NCBI GenBank assembly: GCA_039933105.1
Contig: JBDTOT010000014.1
Coordinates: 36,436-100,435 of the forward strand
Origin: FEN-1219 sp039933105
GTDB lineage: Bacteria; Pseudomonadota; Gammaproteobacteria; Steroidobacterales; Rariloculaceae
Direction: 5' to 3'
Length of the DNA: 64,000 nt
Each line of letters begins with the position of its first letter. The stretch's first letter is position 1. The notes below the pieces were generated by a model, which was not told the origin of the DNA, made no database searches, and was given only the letters and a program-made list of their open reading frames with translations. Shown here one piece after another: positions 53,418-61,746 of this stretch. A program made the position numbers and the translations under genes.

Positions 53418-54167
53418 ATGAAGCGCATCCTCGTCACCCTAAAACGCGTCGTCGACTACAACGTCCGGATTCGCGTGAAACCGGACGGCACCGGGGTCGC
53501 TACCGAAGGCGTGAAGCTGTCGATCAACCCGTTCGATGAGATTGCCGTAGAGGAAGCGCTGCGGATCCGCGAGCGCGGCCAGGCAGACGAGGTGGTGGTC
53601 GCCACGATCGGCCCGCGAGACTGCCAGCAACAGCTGCGGACAGCGCTGGCGCTCGGCGCGAATCGCGCCCTGCACGTCGTGACCGACGAAGCGCTCGAGC
53701 CGCTCTATGTCGCGCGTTTGCTGCACGAACTCGTGCAGCGGGAGACGCCGACGCTCGTGGTGCTCGGCAAGCAGGCCATCGACGACGACAACGGCCAGAC
53801 CGGCCAGATGCTCGCGGCGCTATGGGGGCGGCCGCAGGCGACGTATGCGTCGAAGCTCGAGATCGGCGACACGAGCGCACGCGTCACGCGCGAAGTCGAC
53901 GCGGGGCTCGAGATCATCGACGTGGACCTGCCGGCCGTCGTGACAACGGACCTGCGCCTGAACCAACCTCGCTACGTAAAGCTGCCCGATATTCTGAAAG
54001 CCAAGACCAAACCGCTTGTGTCGCTGACGCCGGCCGAGCTCGGCGTTGCGCTGCAGCCGATGCTGCGCGTCGTGAAGGTCGAGCCGCCGCCACAGCGCCA
54101 TAAAGGCATCGTAGTGAAAAGCGCCGCGGAGCTCGTGGCCGCGCTGAAAGCCAAGGGGTTGCTGTGA
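53418..54167 (+). CDS. etfB: Electron transfer flavoprotein, beta subunit
   Basis: A 249-residue ETF beta subunit: MKRILVTLKRVVDYNVRIRVKPDGTGV, KLSINPFDEIAVEEALRIRE, and the FAD/AMP region LGKQAIDDDNGQTGQMLAALW, plus the recognition loop LRLNQPRYVKLPDILKAKTKPL that docks with dehydrogenases. With EtfA it carries electrons from acyl-CoA and other dehydrogenases to ETF-ubiquinone oxidoreductase. It overlaps etfA by four bases (GTGA). Confidence 0.96.
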   Translation: MKRILVTLKRVVDYNVRIRVKPDGTGVATEGVKLSINPFDEIAVEEALRIRERGQADEVVVATIGPRDCQQQLRTALALGANRALHVVTDEALEPLYVARLLHELVQRETPTLVVLGKQAIDDDNGQTGQMLAALWGRPQATYASKLEIGDTSARVTREVDAGLEIIDVDLPAVVTTDLRLNQPRYVKLPDILKAKTKPLVSLTPAELGVALQPMLRVVKVEPPPQRHKGIVVKSAAELVAALKAKGLL

Positions 54168-55117
54168 CGAACGTACTCGTGGTCGCCGAGCACGACGGCC
54201 GCACTGTTTCGTCCGCCACGGCGCGCGCGGCGCGCTGCGCTGCCGCCATTCCCCACGCCGAGATCGCGGTCGTCGTGTTCGCGGCAGACGGCGCCGAGCT
54301 CGCGGAACAGATCGCCGCGCTCGATGGCGTGCGGCGCGTGTTACTCGTCCACGACGCGGCGCACGCGCATCCGCTCGCTGCGCTCATCGCGCCGCAACTC
54401 GCGGAGCTCGCCGCCGGCTACACGCACGTGCTCGCACCGGCCACGACGTTCGGCAAGGATCTGCTGCCGCGCGTCGCGGCGCTGCTCGGCACGGCGCAGG
54501 TCAGCGACGTCATGGCGGTCGAAACGGCCACACGCTTTCGCCGCCCGATCTACGCCGGCAACGCCGTTGCCACCGTGGAAGTGGACACGCTACCCGTGGT
54601 GGCCACCGTACGCATCGCTTCGTTCGCGGCCGTGTCCGCGGGCTCATCGCGCGCGTCGATTGAACGCGTGACACCCGCGGCTGCACTGCCAACCCATACC
54701 CGCTTCGTGTCGCAGACCGTGGCGGCCGGCGACCGACCGGATCTCCAGTCGGCACGCCGCGTGGTGTCAGGCGGCCGCGGGCTCGGCAGCGCGGAAAACT
54801 TCAAGCGCATCGACGAGCTCGCCGCCCTGCTCGGCGCAGCCGTCGGTGCTTCGCGCGCCGCAGTGGATTCCGGCTTCGCCCCGAACGAGCTACAGGTCGG
54901 ACAGACCGGCAAGATCATTGCGCCGGAGCTTTACATAGCCGTCGGTATTTCGGGTGCGATCCAGCACCTCACGGGCATCAAGGACGCACGCACGATCGTC
55001 GCAATCAACAAAGACGCGGAAGCGCCGATCTTCGAGGTGGCGGACATTGGCCTCGTCGGCGATCTGTTTGCGATTTTGCCGGACCTGAAGGAACGCCTCG
55101 CCGAGGCGTTGCGCTAA
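54164..55117 (+). CDS. etfA: Electron transfer flavoprotein, alpha subunit
   Basis: A 317-residue ETF alpha subunit starting at GTG 54164. The FAD domain near the C-terminus is intact: RVVSGGRGLGSAENFKRIDELAALLGAAVGASRAAVDSGF, QVGQTGKIIAPELYIAVGISGAIQHLTGIKDARTIVAINKD and APIFEVADIGLVGDLFAILPDL. It is downstream of etfB and 87 bases before the flavocytochrome-type oxidase gene. Confidence 0.96.
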   Translation: MTNVLVVAEHDGRTVSSATARAARCAAAIPHAEIAVVVFAADGAELAEQIAALDGVRRVLLVHDAAHAHPLAALIAPQLAELAAGYTHVLAPATTFGKDLLPRVAALLGTAQVSDVMAVETATRFRRPIYAGNAVATVEVDTLPVVATVRIASFAAVSAGSSRASIERVTPAAALPTHTRFVSQTVAAGDRPDLQSARRVVSGGRGLGSAENFKRIDELAALLGAAVGASRAAVDSGFAPNELQVGQTGKIIAPELYIAVGISGAIQHLTGIKDARTIVAINKDAEAPIFEVADIGLVGDLFAILPDLKERLAEALR

Positions 55118-55204
55118 AGCTCAGCCCTTCGAGCGGCGCACGGGTTACCGTTCGGCGAAACGGCGCGGTACTATCAATGTGCGCAACGCGCCAGGAGAAA
55201 ACCC

Positions 55205-56788
55205 ATGAGAACCCCGCCCGGAGTCAGCGCCGCCGACTTCGAAAAAGCGCTCAAGCAATTCTCCGATGCCGTCGGGGCGCAATGGGTATTCACGAGCGAC
55301 GACGACGTGAACACCTACCGCGACGCGTACTCGCCTTTCTGGGGCGAAAAGGGCGAGCGCATCGCTTCCGCCGCCGTGGCACCGGAAACAGTCGAGCAAG
55401 TTCAGAAGATCGTGCGCGTCGCGAACCAATACTCGGTTCCGCTGTACACGATCTCCACCGGCCGTAACCTCGCCTATGGCGGCTCAGCACCCGTGCACTC
55501 CGGCAGCGTCGTGCTCGACTTGAAGCGCATGAACAAGATTCTCGATCTGAATGAAGATCAGGCGTACGCGCTCGTCGAGCCCGGCGTCAGCTACTTCGAT
55601 CTGTATCGCAACATTCGCGACCGCAAGTTGAAGCTGTGGATCGACTGCCCCGACCCGGGCTGGGGCAGCCTGATCGGCAATGCACTCGACCACGGCGCCG
55701 GGCGCACGCCGTTGCCCTACCGCGACCATTTCGGCGCCCATTGCGGCATGGAGGTCGTGCTCGGTAACGGCGACGTGGTGCGCACCGGCATGGGCGCGCT
55801 GCCGGAATCGAAAGCGTGGCAGCACTTCCAATACGGCGCCGGCCCATCGGCCGACGGGCTATTCGCACAATCGAACTTAGGAATAGTCACGAAGATGGGC
55901 TTCTGGCTGTTGCCGGAACCCGAAGCGACGATGACGGGCCAGATCAGCGTGCCGAAGCACGACGACATCATTCAGCTCGTGCGCATCTTGGGGAGGCTCG
56001 CGTTCCAGGGCGTGGTGAACTGCGTGTTCTCGCTGCCGAGCCCGGTGTTCGGCGGCCCGCTCGACGCGGAAAAATCCGCGCTGCTCGATCGCCCCGGAGG
56101 TGGTTCCGCGGCCGAGTGGGATCGCTACGCGGCGTCGAAGAACCGGCCGTTCTGGACGAGCGATCTGCGCTTCTACGGCCCGCTGAAAGTCATCCAGGCG
56201 CAGTGGGAGCACGTGAAGGAGCAACTCGCGGCGATCAACGGCGCGAAGTTCAACGACGGCGCCGTCATGCACTTCCCGCTGACCGACGAGCAAGTCACCA
56301 AGCTCAACGATCCCACGGCGCTCGGCGTACCGAGCCTGAACGTGTTCTCGACGCTGGCCGGCACGTCAGGCCATCTCGACGCGTCGCCGATGCTGCCCTA
56401 TTCCGGCGAGACACTGCTGCAGGCGCACAAGGTGTTCCTGAAGCTGTTTCGCGACGCCGGGATTCCGCTGACGCTCGGCTTCGCCATGAGCTACCACTGG
56501 CGCGCGTTCATCATGTTCCAGGGCATCAACCTGTCGCGCGACCCCGCGGAGAACGCGAAAGCGCGAGGACTGTACGAGCAGATCATAAAAGTGGCGTCCG
56601 ATCACGGCTGGGGCATCTACCGCGCCCATGCCGCGTTCATGGACGCGGTCATGGATCGCTATTCGTTCAATGATCATGCGTTGATGCGCATGAACGAAAC
56701 GTTGAAGGACGCACTCGATCCGAACGGCATTCTCTCCGCCGGGCGCTACGGCATCTGGCCGAAACAACTGCGAAAGGGGCGCGCATGA
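55205..56788 (+). CDS. FAD-linked phenol oxidase/methylhydroxylase, PchF/VAO type
   Basis: A 527-residue flavoprotein of the vanillyl-alcohol oxidase / p-cresol methylhydroxylase group. The FAD-binding PCMH domain has LYTISTGRNLAYGGSAP (80-96), as in VAO (GRNFGYGG). The cap domain and C-terminal DALDPNGILSAGRYGIWP match. The group oxidises 4-alkylphenols or 4-hydroxybenzyl alcohols to aldehydes. The start ATG has AGGAG before it. Overlap by ATGA with a small cytochrome c gene favours the methylhydroxylase type, in which cytochrome c rather than O2 takes the electrons. Confidence 0.9.
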   Translation: MRTPPGVSAADFEKALKQFSDAVGAQWVFTSDDDVNTYRDAYSPFWGEKGERIASAAVAPETVEQVQKIVRVANQYSVPLYTISTGRNLAYGGSAPVHSGSVVLDLKRMNKILDLNEDQAYALVEPGVSYFDLYRNIRDRKLKLWIDCPDPGWGSLIGNALDHGAGRTPLPYRDHFGAHCGMEVVLGNGDVVRTGMGALPESKAWQHFQYGAGPSADGLFAQSNLGIVTKMGFWLLPEPEATMTGQISVPKHDDIIQLVRILGRLAFQGVVNCVFSLPSPVFGGPLDAEKSALLDRPGGGSAAEWDRYAASKNRPFWTSDLRFYGPLKVIQAQWEHVKEQLAAINGAKFNDGAVMHFPLTDEQVTKLNDPTALGVPSLNVFSTLAGTSGHLDASPMLPYSGETLLQAHKVFLKLFRDAGIPLTLGFAMSYHWRAFIMFQGINLSRDPAENAKARGLYEQIIKVASDHGWGIYRAHAAFMDAVMDRYSFNDHALMRMNETLKDALDPNGILSAGRYGIWPKQLRKGRA

Positions 56789-57228
56789 GCAACGCACGCT
56801 GGTCATCGGCTATCGCGATCGTCGGCCTCGCGAGCCTCGTCGGCATCGGAGTGGCCCACGCCGATCCCGTGACCTCGAAAGAGACGGCGTGGGCACCACT
56901 GACGAAAGTCGCAGCGCAGACACCGACGGACGCCCGCGAGCGGCGCGGCCAGGAAGTGTTCGCGCAACGTTGCGCCGCGTGTCATGGGCCTATCCTGAAA
57001 GACATGATCGGCCCGCCATACATGCCGCAGATGGCCGGCACGCAGGCGCTCGGTGCGCGCTACAAAGACGCGAAGCCCGCGGAGCTCGAGCAGCGCACCG
57101 ATCTCACGCCCGCGTTCGTCGCCGCCATCGTGCGCGGCGGTTTGAACTCGATGCCGTTCTATCGCCCGACCGAACTCAGCAACGACGACCTGACGGCGCT
57201 CGGCGCCTATCTCGCGCGCAAGCACTGA
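56785..57228 (+). CDS. Cytochrome c subunit of the phenol methylhydroxylase
   Basis: A 147-residue periplasmic cytochrome with signal peptide (GIGVAHADP) and one haem motif CAACH (63-67). The likely axial Met is Met123 in LNSMPFY, so the haem is His/Met coordinated. The start overlaps the flavoprotein stop, as in pchC-pchF of Pseudomonas. If the flavoprotein has no export signal, the pair must assemble in a folded state or be carried out by the partner; the flavoprotein N-terminus (MRTPPGVSAADF) shows no signal peptide. Confidence 0.9.
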   Translation: MSNARWSSAIAIVGLASLVGIGVAHADPVTSKETAWAPLTKVAAQTPTDARERRGQEVFAQRCAACHGPILKDMIGPPYMPQMAGTQALGARYKDAKPAELEQRTDLTPAFVAAIVRGGLNSMPFYRPTELSNDDLTALGAYLARKH

Positions 57229-57306
57229 CGGGCTCGCGTAGACTTGCGCGGCGCCGCCGTTTGCGCGCGGCCCATACGACATCATTCTTCGGAGAACGTT
57301 ACACCC

Positions 57307-58164
57307 ATGAGCAAACACAGCATCGTCGGTCTCTTCAGCGCCGCGTTGGCGTTCGGCGCTCCGTTCGCGCACGCGCAACTCGGCGCGCAGCCCGCCAAGC
57401 TCGACGTCATAAAAGTGCGCGACGACATTTACGTCATCAGCAACGTCGCCGTGCCGGGGCTCACCACCGCACTGATCACGAACGAGGGTGTTCTGCTCGT
57501 CGACGACAAGTTCGAAGCCGATCACGACAACATCATGAAGGCGTTGAAGACGGTGACGAACCAGCCCGTCAAGTACGTGATCAACACGCACTATCACGCC
57601 GATCACAGCGGCGGCAACGCGAAACTGCAGGCGGAAGGCACGCTCGCCGTGGCCTCGGACAACGCGCGTGCGCGCATGGTTGCCACGAACCAACCCGGCC
57701 AGCCGAACATCACGTTCAGCGATCGCTCGACGATCCACCTGGGTGGCAAGACGGTGGAGATTTACGGCGTCGGCGCCCGCGCACACACGAACGGCGATGT
57801 GGTGGTGCTGTTCCCCCAGCAGCGCGTGCTGTCCTCCGGTGACATCTTCGCCAACGGCCCCGGCACCTCGGCCGAGCTCGTCGACTATCCGGGCGGCGGC
57901 AGCGCGAAGGAATGGCCGAAGGCCGTCGATGCGGCGCTCAAGCTCGACTTCGACACGGTGATCCCGGGCCACGGGCTCGTGTCCACGAAGAAGGACCTCC
58001 AGGACTACCGCGTACGCACGCAGAGCTTCAGCGACACGCTGAGCCAGCTCGTGAAGCAGGGCAAAACGAAGGCGGACATCGAGAAGGTCGTGCGCGGCCA
58101 GTTCGCGTGGGAAGACTTCCACGTGCAGATGGCGCTCGACGGACTCATCAACGAATTCAAGTAA
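57307..58164 (+). CDS. Secreted metallo-beta-lactamase-fold hydrolase 2
   Basis: A 285-residue protein from ATG 57307 with a signal peptide (GAPFAHAQ). The zinc signature THYHADHSGGN is at 94-104; other ligands are GVGARAHTNGD, SGDIFANG and IPGHGLVS. It belongs to the same broad group as the enzyme at 27620, but is shorter and not closely related. Position after the flavocytochrome pair suggests a function in the same phenol pathway; the substrate is unknown. Confidence 0.9.
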   Translation: MSKHSIVGLFSAALAFGAPFAHAQLGAQPAKLDVIKVRDDIYVISNVAVPGLTTALITNEGVLLVDDKFEADHDNIMKALKTVTNQPVKYVINTHYHADHSGGNAKLQAEGTLAVASDNARARMVATNQPGQPNITFSDRSTIHLGGKTVEIYGVGARAHTNGDVVVLFPQQRVLSSGDIFANGPGTSAELVDYPGGGSAKEWPKAVDAALKLDFDTVIPGHGLVSTKKDLQDYRVRTQSFSDTLSQLVKQGKTKADIEKVVRGQFAWEDFHVQMALDGLINEFK

Positions 58165-58193
58165 GCGCCGACGGCACACAGCACTCGCTCGGC

Positions 58194-59162
58194 ATGCAGT
58201 CCTATTGGATCGTGCCCACGGCCGCCGGCGTCGCGCTCGAGCGGCGCGACGTTCCGCGGCCGGAACCGAAAGAGGGCCAGCTGCTCGTCCGCGTCCACGC
58301 CTCGTCCTTCAACCGCGGCGAGATGATCGTCGGCCGCGGCACCCACGCACCCGCGGCCAAGACGGCCGGCGGCGACTGCGCGGGCGAGATCGCCGCCGTT
58401 GGCCCCGGCGTCACGGGGTTCACAGTCGGTGAGCGCGTGATGGGCCGCTGCACAGGCGGCTTCGCCGACTACGCGACGATGGATGCTCGCGAGGCGCTGC
58501 GAGTTCCAGCGCGGCTCTCGTGGGAACAGGCCGCCGCGATTCCGCTTTCGTTCATGGTCGTGCACGACATGCTCGTGACGCACGGCCATCTCAAGTCCGG
58601 CGAATGGCTGCTGGTCACCGGCGTGTCGTCCGGCGTGGGTGTTGCCGCGCTGCAGATCGCAAAGCTGTTCGGGGCGAAGGTCATCGGCACATCGGGATCT
58701 GCGGAGAAGCTTTCGAGGCTCGAGCAGCTGGGCCTCGATGCCGGCGTCAGGACGCGCGGCGCAGGGTTTTACGAGCGGGCCTGGGAGGCGACCGGCGGCA
58801 AGGGCGTGAACCTGGTCGTGAACAACGTCGGCGGCACGGTCTTCGCCGAGTGCGTCCGCTGCCTCGCGTACGAAGGGCGCCTCGCGACCGTCGGCTACCT
58901 CGACCAGACGCTCACGGCAGAGATCGATCTCGCGGCTTTGCACGCGAAGCGCCTGCAGCTCTTCGGTGTCAGCAACAAGCTGCGCTCGCCCGCGCAGAGA
59001 GCGGAGTCGGTGCGCGGCTTGGAGCGTGATTTCCTGCCCTACTTCGCCGATGGACGGCTCGAGCCCGCGGTCGACCGCGTGTTTGCGTTCGGCGAGATTC
59101 CTGCTGCGCTCGCCTACTTCGAATCGAACGCGATGATCGGCAAGGTGGTCGTGCGGATGTAA
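58194..59162 (+). CDS. Zinc-type alcohol dehydrogenase-like quinone oxidoreductase
   Basis: A 322-residue medium-chain dehydrogenase (QOR type) from ATG 58194. It lacks the structural zinc cysteines. The NADPH motif reads GEWLLVTGVSSGVGVAALQIAKLFGAKVIGTSGSAEK, followed by LVVNNVGG and GRLATVGYLD. QOR enzymes reduce quinones or enones in the cytoplasm. The gene starts 29 bases after the metallo-hydrolase stop, closing the series etfB-etfA-flavoprotein-cytochrome-MBL-QOR. Confidence 0.9.
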   Translation: MQSYWIVPTAAGVALERRDVPRPEPKEGQLLVRVHASSFNRGEMIVGRGTHAPAAKTAGGDCAGEIAAVGPGVTGFTVGERVMGRCTGGFADYATMDAREALRVPARLSWEQAAAIPLSFMVVHDMLVTHGHLKSGEWLLVTGVSSGVGVAALQIAKLFGAKVIGTSGSAEKLSRLEQLGLDAGVRTRGAGFYERAWEATGGKGVNLVVNNVGGTVFAECVRCLAYEGRLATVGYLDQTLTAEIDLAALHAKRLQLFGVSNKLRSPAQRAESVRGLERDFLPYFADGRLEPAVDRVFAFGEIPAALAYFESNAMIGKVVVRM

Positions 59163-59308
59163 CGTGAGTCGCCGCAGTTGTGAGCCATCGGCTCCACGCG
59201 AATCATCTGCGGGACTTTTCTGCGGAAAGCGGACGTCAACGCTTGGATAGGTAGCCGCTTCCGGCCCGGCTGCGGTCGTTCGCGTTGTCCGACTTGTCGA
59301 CCTATTAA

Positions 59309-59614
59309 TCAGGGGGCTGGACGGGCTAGGAGCTGCTTTCTTGCGAGCAACCTTTCGAGTGACATGAGCCAGCTCTCGTAGTAACCGCGCTCAGGATTCT
59401 GAGGATCGCCGCGCTCCGCCTCGCCAACTGACTCGATCAGTTGCTGCTGAAACTCACTCCAGTCGAACATACCCTGCTCTGCCAGGCAGACAGCTATCGC
59501 GAACGCCCGACGCTCCCAATCGTTCCCGAACACCAATTCGCCGCTCTTGCGCGGAAGAGACGGCCGCCCGCTCATTTCCGCGATGTCGGGGCGAGCCCGT
59601 CGTTCTTCACTCAT
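59309..59614 (-). CDS. Nitrile hydratase accessory protein (cobalt loader-like)
   Basis: A 101-residue protein similar to the N-terminal part of the nitrile hydratase beta subunit (GNDWERRAFAIAVCLAEQGMFDWSEFQQQL against HTDWERRVFAMNFVALAF in the beta subunit). Such P14K/NhlE-like proteins load cobalt by subunit exchange with alpha. It lies after the alpha gene with ATGA overlap, the usual place for the cobalt type. The end YYESWLMSLERLL is also typical. Confidence 0.87.
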   Translation of the reverse strand: MSEERRARPDIAEMSGRPSLPRKSGELVFGNDWERRAFAIAVCLAEQGMFDWSEFQQQLIESVGEAERGDPQNPERGYYESWLMSLERLLARKQLLARPAP

Positions 59615-60255
59615 CGCACCGCCACCGTCGTCACACCAATCATCGAATCCCGATCGATCAATTTGGCAAGCTCGTCCTCGCTTAGGCGCTCTGTGCCTGA
59701 TGGGCGCTCCGGGAGAACCAGATAACGGACCTCAGCGCTGCTGTCCCACACGCGGACTTCCACGTCGTCATGGACTGCAGTACCAAACTCAGCCAATACA
59801 CTGCGAGGGTCGATCACCACTCGCGATCGATAGGCCGGGTCCTTGTACCAAGCAGGTGGAAGTCCGAGGACGGGCCAGGGATAACACGAGCACAACGTGC
59901 AGACGACCACATTGTGAACACGTGGCGTGTTTTCTACGACGACCATGTGTTCTCCCTGCAAACCTCCGAACCCAAGCTCCGCGATGGCCGCCGTCGCATC
60001 CTCGAGCAAGCGTCCTTTGAAATCCGGATCAACCCAGGCACGGGCGACGACCTTGGCACCATTCATCGGGCCGAGGTCGTGCTCGTATATATCAACGATC
60101 CTGTCCAGCGCATCTTTGGCCACCAATCCTTTCTCGATCAGCAACGATTCGATCTTCTCGACACGTGCGGCCAACTCTTTGTTGCGAGCCTCCGTGCGGT
60201 CGCTGCGGTGGTACGGGCTCGGTGGTGAATCGTGCTGATGGCGATGGTCGCTCAT
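59611..60255 (-). CDS. nthA: Nitrile hydratase alpha subunit, cobalt type
   Basis: A 214-residue subunit from ATG 60255. It hydrates nitriles to amides at a low-spin Co(III) or Fe(III) centre. The metal claw VCTLCSCYPW (118-127) has Cys119, Cys122, Ser123 and Cys124; Thr between the first cysteines and Tyr after the claw are typical of the cobalt type (the iron type has VCSLCSCT). VDPRSVLAEFG and the LPERP end are conserved. Overlaps of four bases on both sides tie it to beta and activator genes. Confidence 0.95.
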   Translation of the reverse strand: MSDHRHQHDSPPSPYHRSDRTEARNKELAARVEKIESLLIEKGLVAKDALDRIVDIYEHDLGPMNGAKVVARAWVDPDFKGRLLEDATAAIAELGFGGLQGEHMVVVENTPRVHNVVVCTLCSCYPWPVLGLPPAWYKDPAYRSRVVIDPRSVLAEFGTAVHDDVEVRVWDSSAEVRYLVLPERPSGTERLSEDELAKLIDRDSMIGVTTVAVR

Positions 60256-60932
60256 GATCGCGTAGCCTCCGTTTTCTCCGGCTCCAGGTAGTCTTCCCAC
60301 AAATCGATGTGGACGCAGTCTCGCCGATCGACGTTATCACCCCACAATTCTCTCGCCTCAAATCTGATCGTATACAGAGGCTGCGGACTTTCTCCCCGAT
60401 CGTGCGCGGCAGTGTCCGGAAAGACGTGTGAGCCATGGTGTGCTGTGACGACGCCCACTTTGCCCTTGACGCATCTTGCAAGCCTACTGTGCCCCGTGGT
60501 CTCGATATTGCGTGCGCGTACTTTGTCGCCGGGTTTGAAGATGGGCTCGCTTCTGCCTCCGTCGCGAGTTGCCGGCATGCCCCCACGCACCAGACCCTCA
60601 GCCATTTCGGCATTCGGCGGCGGATGCGGTGTTGGCTTGATGCTGACGATATGCCCAGTCTCGATCTCCTCGTCCGTCAGGTAACCGAGATCCTTCGCCA
60701 CCCTCAGTAGCCCATCAAGCCAGTGCTCGTAGTACGTGGTCGTCAGGTAATCGACCGGATCCATGCGCTCGATTGCGTGTCGGAGACGGTCCACCGGTCC
60801 GAGAAACGCAAGAGCCACAAAATTCATCGCGAAAACGCGTCGCTCCCAATCCGTGTGGAATATCGGCTCGTCGTTCTCTCGGTGGACCGGCCCGAAACAG
60901 GTCATACCGCCTAAGTCGTGGATACCGTTCAT
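60252..60932 (-). CDS. nthB: Nitrile hydratase beta subunit
   Basis: A 226-residue subunit: MNGIHDLGGMTCFGPV at the N-terminus, TDWERRVFAMNF, TYYEHWLDGLLR, then the SH3-like C-terminal barrel with FKPGDKVRARNIETTGHSRLARCVKGKVGVV and FEARELWGDN. It is the first gene of the operon beta-alpha-activator, the order seen for cobalt-type enzymes. A copy of the repeat (60967) lies 35 bases before the start codon. No amidase gene follows. Confidence 0.95.
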   Translation of the reverse strand: MNGIHDLGGMTCFGPVHRENDEPIFHTDWERRVFAMNFVALAFLGPVDRLRHAIERMDPVDYLTTTYYEHWLDGLLRVAKDLGYLTDEEIETGHIVSIKPTPHPPPNAEMAEGLVRGGMPATRDGGRSEPIFKPGDKVRARNIETTGHSRLARCVKGKVGVVTAHHGSHVFPDTAAHDRGESPQPLYTIRFEARELWGDNVDRRDCVHIDLWEDYLEPEKTEATRS

Positions 60933-60966
60933 TAGCTCCCACTCGAAACGATGGAATGACCGGAGC

Positions 60967-61041
60967 GCGTCGATAGGTCGTCTTAGCGACTCTACTCGCG
61001 AAGGGCCGCTTCCGCGGAAGCAGAGACTTCAAACGCCCACG
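60967..61041. repeat. Island repeat, copy R1
   Basis: A 75-bp copy of a repeat found four times between 60.9 and 63.3 kb. It contains GTCGATAGGTCG, CTCGCGAAGG and the 14-bp palindrome GCTTCCGCGGAAGC, then GAGACTTCAAACGC. It lies just upstream of the nitrile hydratase beta gene. It is a noncoding, possibly folded element. Confidence 0.7.
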
Positions 61042-61183
61042 CCCTTCAGCGGCCCTCGCTCAGAAGAAGACACACGCGACGGTGCAATTGAGACACAAAT
61101 CGCAGAAAGGGACACAAGAGCGGCTTAGTTTGCGGATAGCAATCGAAAAACGCCGTTCTCTAGCTGGCAGACAGGAGACTCCG

Positions 61184-61498
61184 ATGCGACCAACGCCAGA
61201 CTGGTGGCCCCGTTGCGCCTTCATTCGCGACTACTTTTTTGGTGGGGAGCAGAAGGTAGCCCAGCAGCTCGCGGAATATCTCGCAAGATACTATGTCGGC
61301 GAAGGCATTTCTGAGCTGAGACCGAATACGGATGTATCGGCACTCGTAGGAGACTCGATTCGGAAACACATAAACGTGGATGACTTTACGATGGATCGCG
61401 GCGACGACTTGTTCGCGGAAGTCGATTTGAAAGAGTCCATCACGTTTAGCGCCCTTGTGAGTCTCGTTCGTTCGCAGCGAGGATTGTCGGCCTATTGA
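61184..61498 (+). CDS. Hypothetical protein, 104 residues
   Basis: Started at ATG 61184 with AGGAG seven bases upstream, which decides the start over longer frames. Sequence: RPTPDWWPRCAFIRDYFFGGEQ, a helix KVAQQLAEYLARYY and an acidic second half with INVDDFTMDRGDDLFAEVDLKE. No signal peptide and no family known to me. It is the only plus-strand gene in the island and is flanked by repeat copies R1 and R2. Confidence 0.6.
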   Translation: MRPTPDWWPRCAFIRDYFFGGEQKVAQQLAEYLARYYVGEGISELRPNTDVSALVGDSIRKHINVDDFTMDRGDDLFAEVDLKESITFSALVSLVRSQRGLSAY

Positions 61499-61605
61499 AC
61501 TGCGATCTCGCGGCTGGCTCACGCGGCTTGAATGTCCGCCGATGGGTCATCCTCTGCCGGCACATTCTTACCCCTTCGACGAAAGCTCATTCGGACGACC
61601 GCAGC

Positions 61606-61679
61606 GGGTCGATAGATCGCCTTGGCGATTCTACCCGCGAACGACCGCTTTCGCGGTAGCCGAGACGTTCATGCGCGCA
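61606..61679. repeat. Island repeat, copy R2
   Basis: The second copy: GGGTCGATAGATCG, the hairpin TCGCCTTGGCGA, CTACCCGCGAACGACC and GCTTTCGCGGTAGC. The palindrome is imperfect here compared with copies R1 and R3. It lies between the convergent 3' ends of the 104-residue gene and the beta-lactamase pseudogene. Confidence 0.7.
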
Positions 61680-61746
61680 TGCGGAATGCCGGCGCTCGGC
61701 CAGGAGCAGACGTCCATCACGTCGCAAACACCGGCGCCCCTCCGCG

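Noticed and set aside
56803..58179. A 458-codon minus-strand frame opposite the cytochrome and MBL genes
   Set aside because: It spans two well-supported plus-strand genes and has no recognisable domain.
59225..59300. Further attC sites (AGCGGACGT motif near 59230 and 62756)
   Set aside because: The motif resembles the inner part of the candidate attC, but no RYYYAAC/GTTRRRY pair at suitable spacing was found there.
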